64,000 nucleotides of DNA, from assembly GCA_023259675.1 (NCBI GenBank), contig JALRGT010000015.1, positions 1 through 64,000 on the forward strand. Direction: 5' to 3'. This DNA is from Flavobacterium sp. GTDB taxonomy: Bacteria > Bacteroidota > Bacteroidia > Flavobacteriales > Flavobacteriaceae. Numbering within the stretch: position 1 is the first letter of the stretch; each line of letters begins with the position of its first letter. This document shows, one piece after another, positions 1-10,382 of the stretch. Both the position numbers and the translations under genes were made by a program. The notes under the pieces were generated by a model. That model saw nothing but the letters and a program-made list of their open reading frames with translations. It had not been told where the DNA came from and did no database searches.

Positions 1-147
1 AAACAACGGCATAAAAAGAGTCAAAACCGATAAAATAGGAAATAATTTTGGAGCCAAAAAAGGCAAGAGATAAGCAACAAAGGTGAGTATAGCAAGTACA
101 ACATTTAAAATAAACATCACTTTATTGAACCACGAAAGGTTTTTCAT
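1..147 (-). CDS. N-terminus of a membrane-anchored protein, possibly endonuclease/exonuclease/phosphatase family (truncated by window edge)
   Basis: Reverse-strand ATG at 147 gives MKNLSWFNKVMFILNVVLAILTFVAYLLPFLAPKLFPILSVLTLFMPLF, open to the window edge; N-terminal TM segments resemble flavobacterial EEP-family proteins (from memory). Confidence 0.55.
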   Translation of the reverse strand, partial: MKNLSWFNKVMFILNVVLAILTFVAYLLPFLAPKLFPILSVLTLFMPLF

Positions 148-227
148 ATTATTGTTTATTAATGATTGTTGGTCACAACAACAACGTTACAATTACTGTT
201 ATATTTCAAAAAAACGAATATAACTAT

Positions 228-1094
228 TTATTTTCCTACTTTAAATAAAAACTCTTTTTCTTCTTTTGTTAAACTATCATAACCCGATTGACTGATTTTA
301 TCTAAAATCTCATCAATCTGTTGTTGCGATTTATCCTTTGTCACAATTTTGGATGCACTTTTCTCATTAGGTTTACTATAATTTTTATGCACTTTTTTGA
401 AAGGTGTCGATGGGGATTTTTTAAACAAATTAGTAAAGAAGTCCATTACACCTGAAACTATTTTACTCAAATCCGTTCCATTTTGAAGTAAATTAATATA
501 GACAAAACCAAAGGCAGCTCCTGCCAAATGAGAAATATGACCTCCTGTGTTTTCCAATCGAAATTGCATTAAATCCAGTATAATAATCACGGCGGTGATA
601 TGCCATAATTTCACGTTACCGATTAGCAGCAAACGCACATTCATTAAGGGTTGATAAGTTGTAACTGCAACAAGTACGCCCATAATGGCTGCAGAAGCTC
701 CCACAATATTAGCAGCCCCCATATCCATTAAAAAATAACTAGAAACAAAAACCATCCCTGCAAAAATAGAACTCAAAAAATAGACTCCTAAAAATTGCTT
801 TTGAGTAAAATAGGTTAAAAACAAAGTACTTGAAAAGTTTAAAACAATCATATTAAAAACCAAATGCCAAAACCCATTGTGAAAAAAAGCATAGGTCAAA
901 AACGTCCAAGGTTTAATAACAAAATCGGAAGGAGTCGTCGAAAGTGCTATCCAACTGGGGAAATTAAAATTCCCCCTATCAAATTGATAGAATAATAGCA
1001 ACGAAATCAAAAAACAAGCTACATTCCAATAAATCAATCTTTGGGCAATTCCACCAAATTTGTACTGTAACTTCAAGTCATCTAAAATATTCAT
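228..1094 (-). CDS. Rhomboid family intramembrane serine protease with C-terminal extension
   Basis: GASAAIMG catalytic Ser motif, HNGFWHLVFNM, late His in GGHISHLAGAAFGF; multiple TM segments. Confidence 0.9.
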   Translation of the reverse strand: MNILDDLKLQYKFGGIAQRLIYWNVACFLISLLLFYQFDRGNFNFPSWIALSTTPSDFVIKPWTFLTYAFFHNGFWHLVFNMIVLNFSSTLFLTYFTQKQFLGVYFLSSIFAGMVFVSSYFLMDMGAANIVGASAAIMGVLVAVTTYQPLMNVRLLLIGNVKLWHITAVIIILDLMQFRLENTGGHISHLAGAAFGFVYINLLQNGTDLSKIVSGVMDFFTNLFKKSPSTPFKKVHKNYSKPNEKSASKIVTKDKSQQQIDEILDKISQSGYDSLTKEEKEFLFKVGK

Positions 1095-1141
1095 GCGTTA
1101 AATTTAGAATTTACAATCAAAACAATTCATTCAATATTCTT

Positions 1142-1894
1142 TTAATTCCAACGGTTATCGTTAAATTGATTTTTCTTCCAATACCACATAATCAAGAAAC
1201 CAAACAAAGCCCCACCAACGTGTGCGAAATGAGCAATTCCAGGGCCGCCGCTACCAAAAATAGACTGTCCTGAAACTCCTAAATACAAATCTACCAAAAC
1301 TAAGCCTGGAACAAAATATTTGGCTTTTATGGGTACAGGAATGAACATCAAAGCCAACTCTGCATTAGGAAACATAAAGGCAAAAGCGACAATCACTCCA
1401 TAGATGGCACCTGAAGCACCAACGACCACACCACTATAAGCACTGATAAAATTTTGAAACTGGGAAACTGTCAAAATCTCTTGCCACTGTGTATTGATTT
1501 TACCTTCATTCAGAAGATTCAAAACCTCAGCTTTTGTAAATCCATTAGCCACTATGGTATCCATCCCTTCCGTAAAGAAATAGTAATTTATACCGGTATG
1601 CAATAAGGCCGCTCCCAATCCGCAGGAGATATAAAAGAATAAAAACTTCTGGCTACCCCAAAAATGTTCTAGAGCAGAACCAAAAGAATACAGGGCAAAC
1701 ATATTGAAGAAAATATGCATAAATCCACCATGCATGAACATATGGGAAATGGGTTGCCAAAACTGAAAATCCTTATTTTCCGGAAAATACATCGCCAACA
1801 TTTTGTAAGCTGCATCTCCCACTATTTGAGTTCCTATAAAAAATAGGATGTTTATAATTATTAATTGTTTTACCGTTTCGGTTACGTTTCTCAT
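1142..1894 (-). CDS. Rhomboid family intramembrane serine protease
   Basis: HGGFMHIFFNM, GASGAIYG and HFAHVGGALFGF rhomboid motifs. Confidence 0.93.
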   Translation of the reverse strand: MRNVTETVKQLIIINILFFIGTQIVGDAAYKMLAMYFPENKDFQFWQPISHMFMHGGFMHIFFNMFALYSFGSALEHFWGSQKFLFFYISCGLGAALLHTGINYYFFTEGMDTIVANGFTKAEVLNLLNEGKINTQWQEILTVSQFQNFISAYSGVVVGASGAIYGVIVAFAFMFPNAELALMFIPVPIKAKYFVPGLVLVDLYLGVSGQSIFGSGGPGIAHFAHVGGALFGFLIMWYWKKNQFNDNRWN

Positions 1895-3741
1895 ACTGCA
1901 AATTTTTTATCTATATCTTCCACACGCATCGTGATGAAAGTAGGTTTTTGAAAAGGAGACACATTGGGATCTTTACAGGCAAAAAGCCCGTTGACCAAGT
2001 TTTCCTGTTCTTTAATTGTTAACGCAGTCCCTGTTTTGACTGCTAAACTTTTGGCCATGGATTTGGCAATCACATCATTTTGACTAAAACTGCTATTTGG
2101 GATTCCATCCTGCAAATCACTCAATAACTGTTCTAGCACCAGTGAAACTTCACTTTCGGTGACATTTACCGGAATTCCGGAAATGACCACATGATCGTGA
2201 GCCGTTTCGTCGAAAACAAAACCGGTATTAACCAACGACAGTTTTAATTCTTCTATCAATTCCAATTCGGTTGTCGAAAAAAACAAATCCAGCGGAAACA
2301 ACAATTGCTGACTGGAAGCTTGATGCATCGTCATATTCATCAAAAATTGTTCATACAACACCCGCTGATGTGCCCGCTGTTGGTCCACAATAACCATTCC
2401 TGATTTGATTGGCGAAACAATATATTTTTTGTGAATTTGGTAAGTATTTTGAACGGCGTGTTCTACTTCTTCTTCATTAAACAAAGAGCCTGTTACCTCT
2501 TCACTTTCAAAAGAAAAATCACCCATATCCGTAATTACCTCAGTATCGTGTTTTAGACCAACATACAAACTTTCCCAACTGGCAGTAGGTTCCGGTTTTT
2601 TATAATTCGAATAATGTTTATTGACTTTATCGTCCGAAAAAGGGTTGAAGTTTCCGTCTACTTGAATCGTAGGTATCGCCCCTTCAACATCTTTATAATG
2701 ATAAGGCGTATCTAAATTGGCATCCCGATCAAAATCCAAAACGGGAGCGACATTAAACTGACCCAAACTATGCTTGATAGCTGCTCTTAGAATCGCATAC
2801 AAAGCCTGTTCATCATCAAACTTAATCTCGGTTTTGGTAGGATGTATATTTATATCAATCGTATTGGGTGGCACCGATAAATATAAAAAATAACTCGGCT
2901 GTGCCCCATCTTTCAAAATTCCGTCATAAGCCGCCATAACGGCATGATGCAAATAGCCACTTTTTATAAAACGATCATTGACGAAGAAGAACTGTTCACT
3001 GCGATTTTTTTTGGCAAATTCAGGTTTTCCCACGAAACCTTTTATGGTAACAATTTCCGTTTCTTCCTCTACGGGAACTAATTTTTCATTGGTTTTACCC
3101 GAAAAAATATTGACTACTCTTTGTCTTAAACTGGAAGCCGGCAAATTGAACATTTCACTTCCATTATGATAAAACGTAAAATGAATATTGGCATGTGCCA
3201 AAGCCACGCGTTGAAACTCATCTATAATATGGCGGTATTCTACCGTATCCGACTTCAAGAAATTACGACGGGCTGGAATATTAAAAAACAAGTTCTTTAC
3301 CGCAAATGATGTTCCTTTAGGTAAAACGGACGCTTCTTGTGAAACAAATTTACTGCCTTCAATAATAATTTGCGATCCTAATTCTTCTTGATCTTGTTTG
3401 GTTTTCATCTCCACATGCGCAATTGCGGCAATAGAAGCCAAAGCTTCTCCACGAAACCCTTTGGTATGTAACGAAAATAAATCTTCGGCATGACGGATTT
3501 TAGAAGTGGCGTGACGTTCAAAACACAAACGGGCATCAGTGACGTTCATACCTAACCCATTATCAATAACCTGAACTAGAGATTTTCCGGCATCTTTTAT
3601 AACTAATTTAATATCGGTTGCTTTGGCATCTACCGCATTTTCCATCAGTTCCTTTACAACCGAAGCGGGTCTTTGCACCACTTCACCGGCAGCAATTTGA
3701 TTAGCAACATGATCAGGAAGTAATTGAATGATACTCGACAT
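1891..3741 (-). CDS. mutL: DNA mismatch repair protein MutL
   Basis: IAAGEVVQRPASVVKELMENAVDA, DNGLGM, TKGFRGEALASI GHKL ATPase motifs; 4-nt overlap with downstream rhomboid gene. Confidence 0.98.
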   Translation of the reverse strand: MSSIIQLLPDHVANQIAAGEVVQRPASVVKELMENAVDAKATDIKLVIKDAGKSLVQVIDNGLGMNVTDARLCFERHATSKIRHAEDLFSLHTKGFRGEALASIAAIAHVEMKTKQDQEELGSQIIIEGSKFVSQEASVLPKGTSFAVKNLFFNIPARRNFLKSDTVEYRHIIDEFQRVALAHANIHFTFYHNGSEMFNLPASSLRQRVVNIFSGKTNEKLVPVEEETEIVTIKGFVGKPEFAKKNRSEQFFFVNDRFIKSGYLHHAVMAAYDGILKDGAQPSYFLYLSVPPNTIDINIHPTKTEIKFDDEQALYAILRAAIKHSLGQFNVAPVLDFDRDANLDTPYHYKDVEGAIPTIQVDGNFNPFSDDKVNKHYSNYKKPEPTASWESLYVGLKHDTEVITDMGDFSFESEEVTGSLFNEEEVEHAVQNTYQIHKKYIVSPIKSGMVIVDQQRAHQRVLYEQFLMNMTMHQASSQQLLFPLDLFFSTTELELIEELKLSLVNTGFVFDETAHDHVVISGIPVNVTESEVSLVLEQLLSDLQDGIPNSSFSQNDVIAKSMAKSLAVKTGTALTIKEQENLVNGLFACKDPNVSPFQKPTFITMRVEDIDKKFAV

Positions 3742-3844
3742 TAAAATATTTTAAATTAAAAGTTGAAGTTGTTATTTGTAACAAGGTGTACAAATTTAAT
3801 GAATTTCTACTGGGTTTTGTAATGAGTTCAGTCATAAATAAAAC

Positions 3845-3885
3845 AAAAAAAAGCCTATACTATTTTTAGAACAGTATAGGCTTCA
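3845..3885 (-). terminator. Rho-independent terminator downstream of ribH
   Basis: AAGCCTATACT-N10-AGTATAGGCTT stem; followed on the minus strand by a T-run. Confidence 0.75.
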
Positions 3886-3903
3886 TTTTTAAATATTTAC
3901 TTT

Positions 3904-4476
3904 TTATTCTTCTAATTTTAACGGTAAATCTTCAATTTGCAATTGACCCGAACACAATAATGGCGGCGTCTTGTAATCATGTGCCAAAGAAGCCTGTTGG
4001 CGAATATAAGCCATCTTAATGGCAGCTATTGCCGCTTCAGTCCCTTTGTTTCCGTGAATTCCTCCACTTCTGTCAATGGATTGTTGCATCGTGTTATCAG
4101 TAAGAACACAAAAGATAACCGGAATATCGGTTTGTACATTCAAATCTTTTATTCCTTGCGTTACACCTTCACAAACAAAATCAAAATGTTTGGTTTGCCC
4201 TTGAATCACACAACCAATCGCAATTACGGCATCCACCTTTTGGGTTTGCAGCATTTTTTTGCATCCGTATACCAATTCAAAACTTCCCGGAACATTCCAA
4301 CGCACAATATGATTGGCAGGAACTTCATTTTCTAAAAAAGCTTCAAGCGCTCCTTTATACAAACCTTCCGTAATTACTTCATTCCATTCAGACACCACTA
4401 TTCCAAAACGAAAATCTTTCGCATTAGGAACTGTGCTTTTTTCATAAACGGATAAATTTTTATTTTCGGTTGCCAT
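3904..4476 (-). CDS. ribH: 6,7-dimethyl-8-ribityllumazine synthase
   Basis: GIVVSEWNEVITEGL, VPGSFELV, IAIGCVIQGQTKHFDFVCEGV lumazine synthase motifs. Confidence 0.96.
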   Translation of the reverse strand: MATENKNLSVYEKSTVPNAKDFRFGIVVSEWNEVITEGLYKGALEAFLENEVPANHIVRWNVPGSFELVYGCKKMLQTQKVDAVIAIGCVIQGQTKHFDFVCEGVTQGIKDLNVQTDIPVIFCVLTDNTMQQSIDRSGGIHGNKGTEAAIAAIKMAYIRQQASLAHDYKTPPLLCSGQLQIEDLPLKLEE

Positions 4477-4582
4477 TTGCTTGTATATTTTTGATTTTAA
4501 TTTTTTGATTTTAGAAGTTAAAGATAGTTTATCAAATCAACAATCTTAGACCTAAAATCAACAATCTTAAATCATTTTTTTA

Positions 4583-5356
4583 TTATTGTGCTAACCCAAT
4601 TAAAGCGTCAACTGAAGCAGCCTCTGGAGTTGCATCATAATTGTCTTTAATATCTGTGAAATATTTCAAAGCTTCTTCTTTATTCCCTAAAGCCAAAGCC
4701 GTTTTTCCTGCTTTCAACAAGAATCTTGGCGTTGTAAAATCATTTTTATTAGATTCTGCCGCTTTAATATAATTTTCTAAAGCTTCTTTAGGTTGGTTAC
4801 TTTGAGCATAAGCATCTCCTATTGCTCCTTTTGCCAAAGCTCCAAGAACCATATCTTCCGATTTGAATTTACCCAAATACTCAATAGCTTCCGTATATTT
4901 TCCAGTATTCAAATACGCCATACCTGCATAATAGTTCGCTAAATTTCCGGCATCAGTACCAGAATATTCATCAGCGATTTTAACGAATCCGAATTTACCT
5001 TCAGAACCATTCAATGCCAATTTATATAATGAATCACTTGCAACACCGTCTGTAGCCTTTTGAAAATTTTGTTGGGCCACAAACATTTCATTTGCCGCTT
5101 CTTCCTGTTTAGGCTCAGCAATAAATTTTTGATACACTAAATAACCTACTGTAAATATAGCTACAGCCCCTACAATACCAATAATTATTTTTTGATTTTT
5201 AGCTACCCAATCCTCTGTTCTGGAAGCGGTTTCATCTAATTTTGAAAAAACCTCAGCAGTCGTACTGTCCTTTTCATCAATTACAACATCTTCAACTGTA
5301 TCTTTAACTTCTTTTTCTTTTGGTACTTTATATCCTCTTTTATTGTAAGTCGCCAT
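4583..5356 (-). CDS. Tetratricopeptide repeat protein, YfgM-like, single TM
   Basis: N-terminal TM (IIIGIVGAVAIFTVGYLVY) followed by TPR-like repeats. Confidence 0.8.
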   Translation of the reverse strand: MATYNKRGYKVPKEKEVKDTVEDVVIDEKDSTTAEVFSKLDETASRTEDWVAKNQKIIIGIVGAVAIFTVGYLVYQKFIAEPKQEEAANEMFVAQQNFQKATDGVASDSLYKLALNGSEGKFGFVKIADEYSGTDAGNLANYYAGMAYLNTGKYTEAIEYLGKFKSEDMVLGALAKGAIGDAYAQSNQPKEALENYIKAAESNKNDFTTPRFLLKAGKTALALGNKEEALKYFTDIKDNYDATPEAASVDALIGLAQ

Positions 5357-5594
5357 TTAATTTAAAATTTAGTGAACCGCAAAAATAAAATTTTTATTGA
5401 AACATCCGCAAAAAAACAAGAATTTTATATTTATCCGTAGGAATATTTTCGGAACTCACACTATTTCCAGTAAATGCTGCTTTTTTTAAGACTGAAAAAT
5501 TTTCAAACTCCATTTTGTCGATAATTTTCAATAATTTGCAGCCGCTTAAAAAGTATTCGAAACGACCAACTTTCCGCCGTAGTAAGTCCATAAA

Positions 5595-6674
5595 ATGTAT
5601 TTAAAAAAATTATCCTTATTCAATTACAAGAATTTCTCGGAAGCCAATTTCGATTTTGATGGTAAAATCATCTGTTTTGTCGGTAAAAACGGAATCGGTA
5701 AAACCAACGTACTCGATGCCATTTATCATTTGTCATACGGAAAAAGTTATTTCAATCCGCTGGCTGTCCAAAACATCAAACATGGAGAAGAATTCTTTGT
5801 GATAGACGCCGAATTCGAAAAAAACGAAAGAACAGAACAGATTGTGTGCAGTCTAAAGAAAGGACAAAAGAAAGTATTGAAACGCAACGGAAAGGCTTAT
5901 GACAAATTTTCGGATCACATCGGATTCCTTCCTTTGGTGATTATTTCTCCGGCCGATCGCGATTTAATTATAGAAGGTAGCGAAACCCGCCGAAAATTTA
6001 TAGACAGTATCATTTCTCAATTGGACGCTCGTTATTTACAACAATTGATTCAATATCAAAAAGTAATGAGTCAGCGCAATGCTTTGTTGAAATATTTTGC
6101 ACTGAATCAGGTGTTCGACAATGACACCTTATCTATTTACAACGAACAGTTAAATAGTTTTGGACACTATATTTTCGATAAAAGAAAAGAATTCATTGCT
6201 GATTTCATTCCTATTTTCAACACACATCATCATGCCATCACAGATTCCCAGGAAACGGTTCAATTAGTGTATGAAAGTCATTTATTCGAAAAAGATTTAG
6301 CCACACTACTACAAGAAAACATTGCCAAAGACCGAGCCATACACTACACCAGTGTTGGTATTCACAAAGATGACCTTTCGTTTGAAATTGATGGTCATCC
6401 CATAAAAAAGTTTGGCTCACAAGGACAACAGAAATCATTTTTAATAGCCTTAAAATTGGCACAATTTGAATTCTTGAAAAAACAAAGCGGTGTAAAACCT
6501 ATCTTATTGTTGGATGACATTTTTGACAAACTGGACGAAAGTCGGGTGCTCAAAATTGTCGAAATGGTGAATAGCGATACTTTTGGACAACTTTTCATCT
6601 CCGACACCCATCCGGAACGTACGGAGACCATCGTCAAATCAACGCATCAATCGTATAAAATTTTCAACTTGTAA
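5595..6674 (+). CDS. recF: DNA replication and repair protein RecF
   Basis: Walker [30 protein letters not shown] Walker B region; SMC-like ATPase of RecF length. Confidence 0.96.
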   Translation: MYLKKLSLFNYKNFSEANFDFDGKIICFVGKNGIGKTNVLDAIYHLSYGKSYFNPLAVQNIKHGEEFFVIDAEFEKNERTEQIVCSLKKGQKKVLKRNGKAYDKFSDHIGFLPLVIISPADRDLIIEGSETRRKFIDSIISQLDARYLQQLIQYQKVMSQRNALLKYFALNQVFDNDTLSIYNEQLNSFGHYIFDKRKEFIADFIPIFNTHHHAITDSQETVQLVYESHLFEKDLATLLQENIAKDRAIHYTSVGIHKDDLSFEIDGHPIKKFGSQGQQKSFLIALKLAQFEFLKKQSGVKPILLLDDIFDKLDESRVLKIVEMVNSDTFGQLFISDTHPERTETIVKSTHQSYKIFNL

Positions 6675-6755
6675 TTTAAAAATCAAAGTTTTAAAGCCAC
6701 TAAAACCCATATTTTACTTAACTTAGCTTGTTTCATTTTTAAAATTTAAATTCCG

Positions 6756-7145
6756 ATGAAAATTCACCAAATTACTTCGATTCTATTTGTTTTTATGCTG
6801 TTTTCCTGCAAAGGACAAACAACGGATAAGATACAAACGGTAAACAAACAAGTTTTTGCGGAGAAGATAAAAACGACTCCCAATTCACAAATTCTGGATG
6901 TACGCACTCCCGAAGAATTCAAGGAAGGACATATCGATAATGCATTGAACATAGACTGGCTCGGAGACCATTTTGTACAAGATGCGGAGAAATTGGACAA
7001 AGACAAACCCGTTTTTGTGTATTGCAGAAGCGGAAAAAGAAGTAAGGCAGCATCTGATAAATTGCAAGAAATGGGATTCAAAACCATTTACAATTTAGAT
7101 GGCGGCTATATCAGTTGGAGCACTGAGGATTCTCAAAAACCCTAG
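6756..7145 (+). CDS. Rhodanese-like domain lipoprotein
   Basis: Lipobox LFSC; ILDVRTPEEFKEGHIDNALNI and active-site loop VYCRSGKRSK. Confidence 0.93.
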   Translation: MKIHQITSILFVFMLFSCKGQTTDKIQTVNKQVFAEKIKTTPNSQILDVRTPEEFKEGHIDNALNIDWLGDHFVQDAEKLDKDKPVFVYCRSGKRSKAASDKLQEMGFKTIYNLDGGYISWSTEDSQKP

Positions 7146-7242
7146 TTTGATTATTTTAATAAAACAATCATCAACAAGCCCTAAATTTCAAAAACACTAA
7201 GTAGTCCATAATTGCCATGCTACCTATATTCAAAGACAAACT

Positions 7243-7920
7243 ATGCTTTCAAAAGACACTTTACAATTTCTGGAAGATTTAAAAGCCAATAACAATAGAG
7301 AATGGTTTTTAGAAAACAAAAAAAGATACGAAGCTTTCAAAAAAGACTATCAGCAACTGGTTTCGGATTTCCTTGACGCCATGAAACCACTGGATCCTTC
7401 CCTGGAAATGCTGGAAGTAAAAAACTGCACTTTCAGAATCAACCGTGACATCCGATTTTCAAAAGACAAAACACCCTACAAAACACACCTTGGCGTTTGG
7501 CTATCTTCCGGAGCAAAAGGACTAAATCGCGCGGGGTACTATGTGCACCTTGAAAAAGGAAGCAGTTTTATAGCTGGAGGTTTTTACATGCCCGAAGCAG
7601 CAGATTTAAAAAAAATACGCAAAGAAATCGCTTTTTTTCATGACGATCTAGAAGCTATACTTAACGAAAAAAACTTCAAAAAAGCATTTGGGGATTTTGA
7701 CAGAAATGAAAGAAGCCTACTCAAAAACCCTCCAAGAGGCTACGAAAAAGACCATCCCGCGATTGAATTATTGAAATTAAAAAGTTTTGAAACCTCCTGT
7801 AAATTTGACCTTTCAGAAGTCTTAGAGCCAGATTTTGTTTCTAAAATGAGTCAAAAGCTAATCCTGTTAAAACCATTAGTTGATTTTATGAATCGGGCGC
7901 TTACAGCCGAAGAATTCTAA
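7243..7920 (+). CDS. DUF2461 domain-containing protein
   Basis: FLEDLKANNNREWFLENKKRYE, FRINRDIRFSKDKTPYKTHLG. Confidence 0.9.
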   Translation: MLSKDTLQFLEDLKANNNREWFLENKKRYEAFKKDYQQLVSDFLDAMKPLDPSLEMLEVKNCTFRINRDIRFSKDKTPYKTHLGVWLSSGAKGLNRAGYYVHLEKGSSFIAGGFYMPEAADLKKIRKEIAFFHDDLEAILNEKNFKKAFGDFDRNERSLLKNPPRGYEKDHPAIELLKLKSFETSCKFDLSEVLEPDFVSKMSQKLILLKPLVDFMNRALTAEEF

Positions 7921-7924
7921 GCCG

Positions 7925-8986
7925 ATGCAAAAAAGAAAAATACTTTTTCTTGGGGAATCCTACAGAGCCGATGCCATAACATGGATAAATGGCCTACAAG
8001 AATTTGGAAATTTCGAAATTTGCATCTGGGAACTCCAAACACCAAGTAATTCCAAAGTAAATCGTTTCAAACGCATTTTGGAATTCCTCTTCGCTCCTAT
8101 TGCCATTCGAAAAACAATTCGACAACACAAACCGGACATGGTTATTGCCGAACGAACCACCAGCTATGGTTTTCTTGCGGCACTTTCAGGAATTAAACCC
8201 ATAGCAATCGCTCAACAGGGCCGAACCGATTTATGGCCAGAAGATTCGATTTTATTGCCTTTTAAAAAAGTACTTCAAAAATACGCCTTCAAAAAAGCCA
8301 CACTCATTCATGCTTGGGGACCCGTAATGACTATTTCAATGAAAAAAAGTGGAGTCGACATGTCTAAAGTCTTGGTTTTATCCAAAGGGATAGACTTATC
8401 TCTTTTCTCCGAATCCAACACTAATCCCAATAAGATAGCCGCCATAGTTACCCGATCTTTACAAACCGTTTACCGGCATAATTGCATCCTAAAAGCCTTC
8501 GCCATTTTAAATGAAAAAGGAATTGATTTTTCTTTGACGATTGTGGGTGACGGAATTCGGCTTTCCAATCTTCAAAATTTAGCAAAAGAACTGGCCATTG
8601 AAGACAAAGTGATTTTTACCGGTCGAATTGCCAACACAGCATTGCCCAAACTACTGCAACAATCCAATATTTACATTAGTATGCCCGTAACCGAAGGACT
8701 TTCAGCTTCCCTATTTGAAGCCATGGCATGCCAATGTTATCCACTGGTGAGCGACATTCCAGGAAATCAAAGTTGGATTAAGCATCGTGAGAATGGACAG
8801 TTAGTTCCGATTGACGATTCTGAAAAATTGGCGGATGAATTGCAATGGGCACACGAAAACACAAGTATTCGAAATAAGGCGATTGCAGAAAACCGAAAAT
8901 ATGTAGTTGAAAACATGAATTACAAAACCAACATGAAAATCATTGCCGATAATTATCATGAGTTAATCAGCAATCAAAAAGCATAG
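7925..8986 (+). CDS. Glycosyltransferase (GT4-like)
   Basis: Rossmann-like C-terminal half: VGDGIRLSNLQNLAKEL..VIFTGRI...VTEGLSASLFEAMACQCYPLVSDIPG. Confidence 0.88.
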   Translation: MQKRKILFLGESYRADAITWINGLQEFGNFEICIWELQTPSNSKVNRFKRILEFLFAPIAIRKTIRQHKPDMVIAERTTSYGFLAALSGIKPIAIAQQGRTDLWPEDSILLPFKKVLQKYAFKKATLIHAWGPVMTISMKKSGVDMSKVLVLSKGIDLSLFSESNTNPNKIAAIVTRSLQTVYRHNCILKAFAILNEKGIDFSLTIVGDGIRLSNLQNLAKELAIEDKVIFTGRIANTALPKLLQQSNIYISMPVTEGLSASLFEAMACQCYPLVSDIPGNQSWIKHRENGQLVPIDDSEKLADELQWAHENTSIRNKAIAENRKYVVENMNYKTNMKIIADNYHELISNQKA

Positions 8987-9154
8987 ATATAAAACCTTTT
9001 AAATCCGCGGCAAAAAGAAAACAAAGCAGCGCTTTGATAAATCAAACCTAAAGAGATTAAAAAACAACACTTCTTTAAATTGAAAAAGTCTGAACCTAAA
9101 TTATAATTCTTACTTTTGAACCCGAAATAAATCCTGCAAAAAAGCTTTTCATTT

Positions 9155-10168
9155 ATGAAAATTCAAACTCAGTTTTCTTTAAAAAACTACAACACCTTTG
9201 GAATTGAAGCCAAGGCCAAACAATTTGTCGCAGTACATGCTATTGCCGAATTGAAAACCGTTTTGAAAGATCATCCAACGGAAAAAAAATTCATTTTAGG
9301 CGGAGGTAGCAACATGCTTTTAACCCAAGATATCGAAGCGCTTGTCATTCACATTGACCTTAAAGGAAAAAAGATAATCAAAGAAAATGAAGATTTTGTT
9401 TGGATAGAAAGTCAGGCTGGAGAAAACTGGCATGAATTTGTACTGTGGACCATTGACCAAAATTTTGGTGGATTAGAGAACATGTCATTAATTCCGGGAA
9501 ACGTGGGAACTACACCGGTACAAAATATCGGAGCCTATGGCGCGGAAATCAAAGATACTTTTATGTATTGTGAAGCGCTTTCGATAAAAAATCAGGAAAC
9601 AAAAACATTCACAAAAGAAGACTGTAATTTTGGGTATCGCGAAAGCATTTTCAAACACGATGTAAAAGACCAATATATTATCACTTCAGTCGTTTTTAAA
9701 CTGACCAAACGCAACCACAAAATCAACACTTCCTATGGAGACATTGCGGGAGAATTGGCAAAAAAACACATTACCACTCCTACTTTAAAAGACGTCAGTG
9801 ATGCCGTGGTAGCCATTAGACAAAGTAAATTACCCGACCCAAAAGAGTTAGGGAATAGCGGCAGTTTTTTCAAAAATCCGATTGTATTGAAATCTGAATT
9901 TGAAAAGATTCATTCTCAATTTCCGGAAATGAAATTTTATGACATTTCAGAAACCGAAGTAAAAGTTCCTGCCGGATGGCTCATAGAACAAGCCGGTTTT
10001 AAGGGAAAACGTTTTGGTGATGCGGGAATTCACAAAAATCAGGCATTGGTTTTGGTAAATTACGGAAATGCAACGGGACAAGAAATCCTTGCTGTTTCTA
10101 AAAATATTCAAGAAACAGTGTTTAAAACCTTTGGCATCCATATAGAAGCAGAAGTCAATATTATTTAA
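9155..10168 (+). CDS. murB: UDP-N-acetylmuramate dehydrogenase
   Basis: NYNTFGIEAKA, LGGGSNMLL, IPGNVGTTPVQNIGAYG, NSGSFFKNP, GWLIEQAGFKG. Confidence 0.97.
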   Translation: MKIQTQFSLKNYNTFGIEAKAKQFVAVHAIAELKTVLKDHPTEKKFILGGGSNMLLTQDIEALVIHIDLKGKKIIKENEDFVWIESQAGENWHEFVLWTIDQNFGGLENMSLIPGNVGTTPVQNIGAYGAEIKDTFMYCEALSIKNQETKTFTKEDCNFGYRESIFKHDVKDQYIITSVVFKLTKRNHKINTSYGDIAGELAKKHITTPTLKDVSDAVVAIRQSKLPDPKELGNSGSFFKNPIVLKSEFEKIHSQFPEMKFYDISETEVKVPAGWLIEQAGFKGKRFGDAGIHKNQALVLVNYGNATGQEILAVSKNIQETVFKTFGIHIEAEVNII

Positions 10169-10311
10169 GTTATAAATTAGAGAACACACCTAAACAATCA
10201 AGGAAAATCTAATGAAAATTTAAAATTCAGCATTAAAAAAAACAGAAAACACACATTCTATTCTTATTGAAAAAGAAATATATAAAAGTAGAAAGTAATT
10301 GTGCTTCGCTA

Positions 10312-10341
10312 TTGAAAATTAACAATTGCTAATTACCTTTG
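10312..10341 (+). promoter_or_regulatory. Bacteroidota-type promoter TTG-N19-TACCTTTG
   Basis: TTG at 10312-10314 and TACCTTTG (TAnnTTTG) at 10334-10341 with exactly 19-nt spacing, upstream of the glycosyltransferase at 10383. Confidence 0.65.
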
Positions 10342-10382
10342 CACTCTCCAAAATTTGGGAGTTACTAACTCATTAAACACTG

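Noticed and set aside
2978-3169. 63-aa plus-strand ORF inside mutL
   Set aside because: Antisense to a conserved gene, no domain; typical spurious overlap. The same applies to most short antisense ORFs in the track.
5394-5591. 65-aa minus-strand ORF in front of recF
   Set aside because: Overlaps the recF upstream region, composition is not protein-like, no recognisable family.
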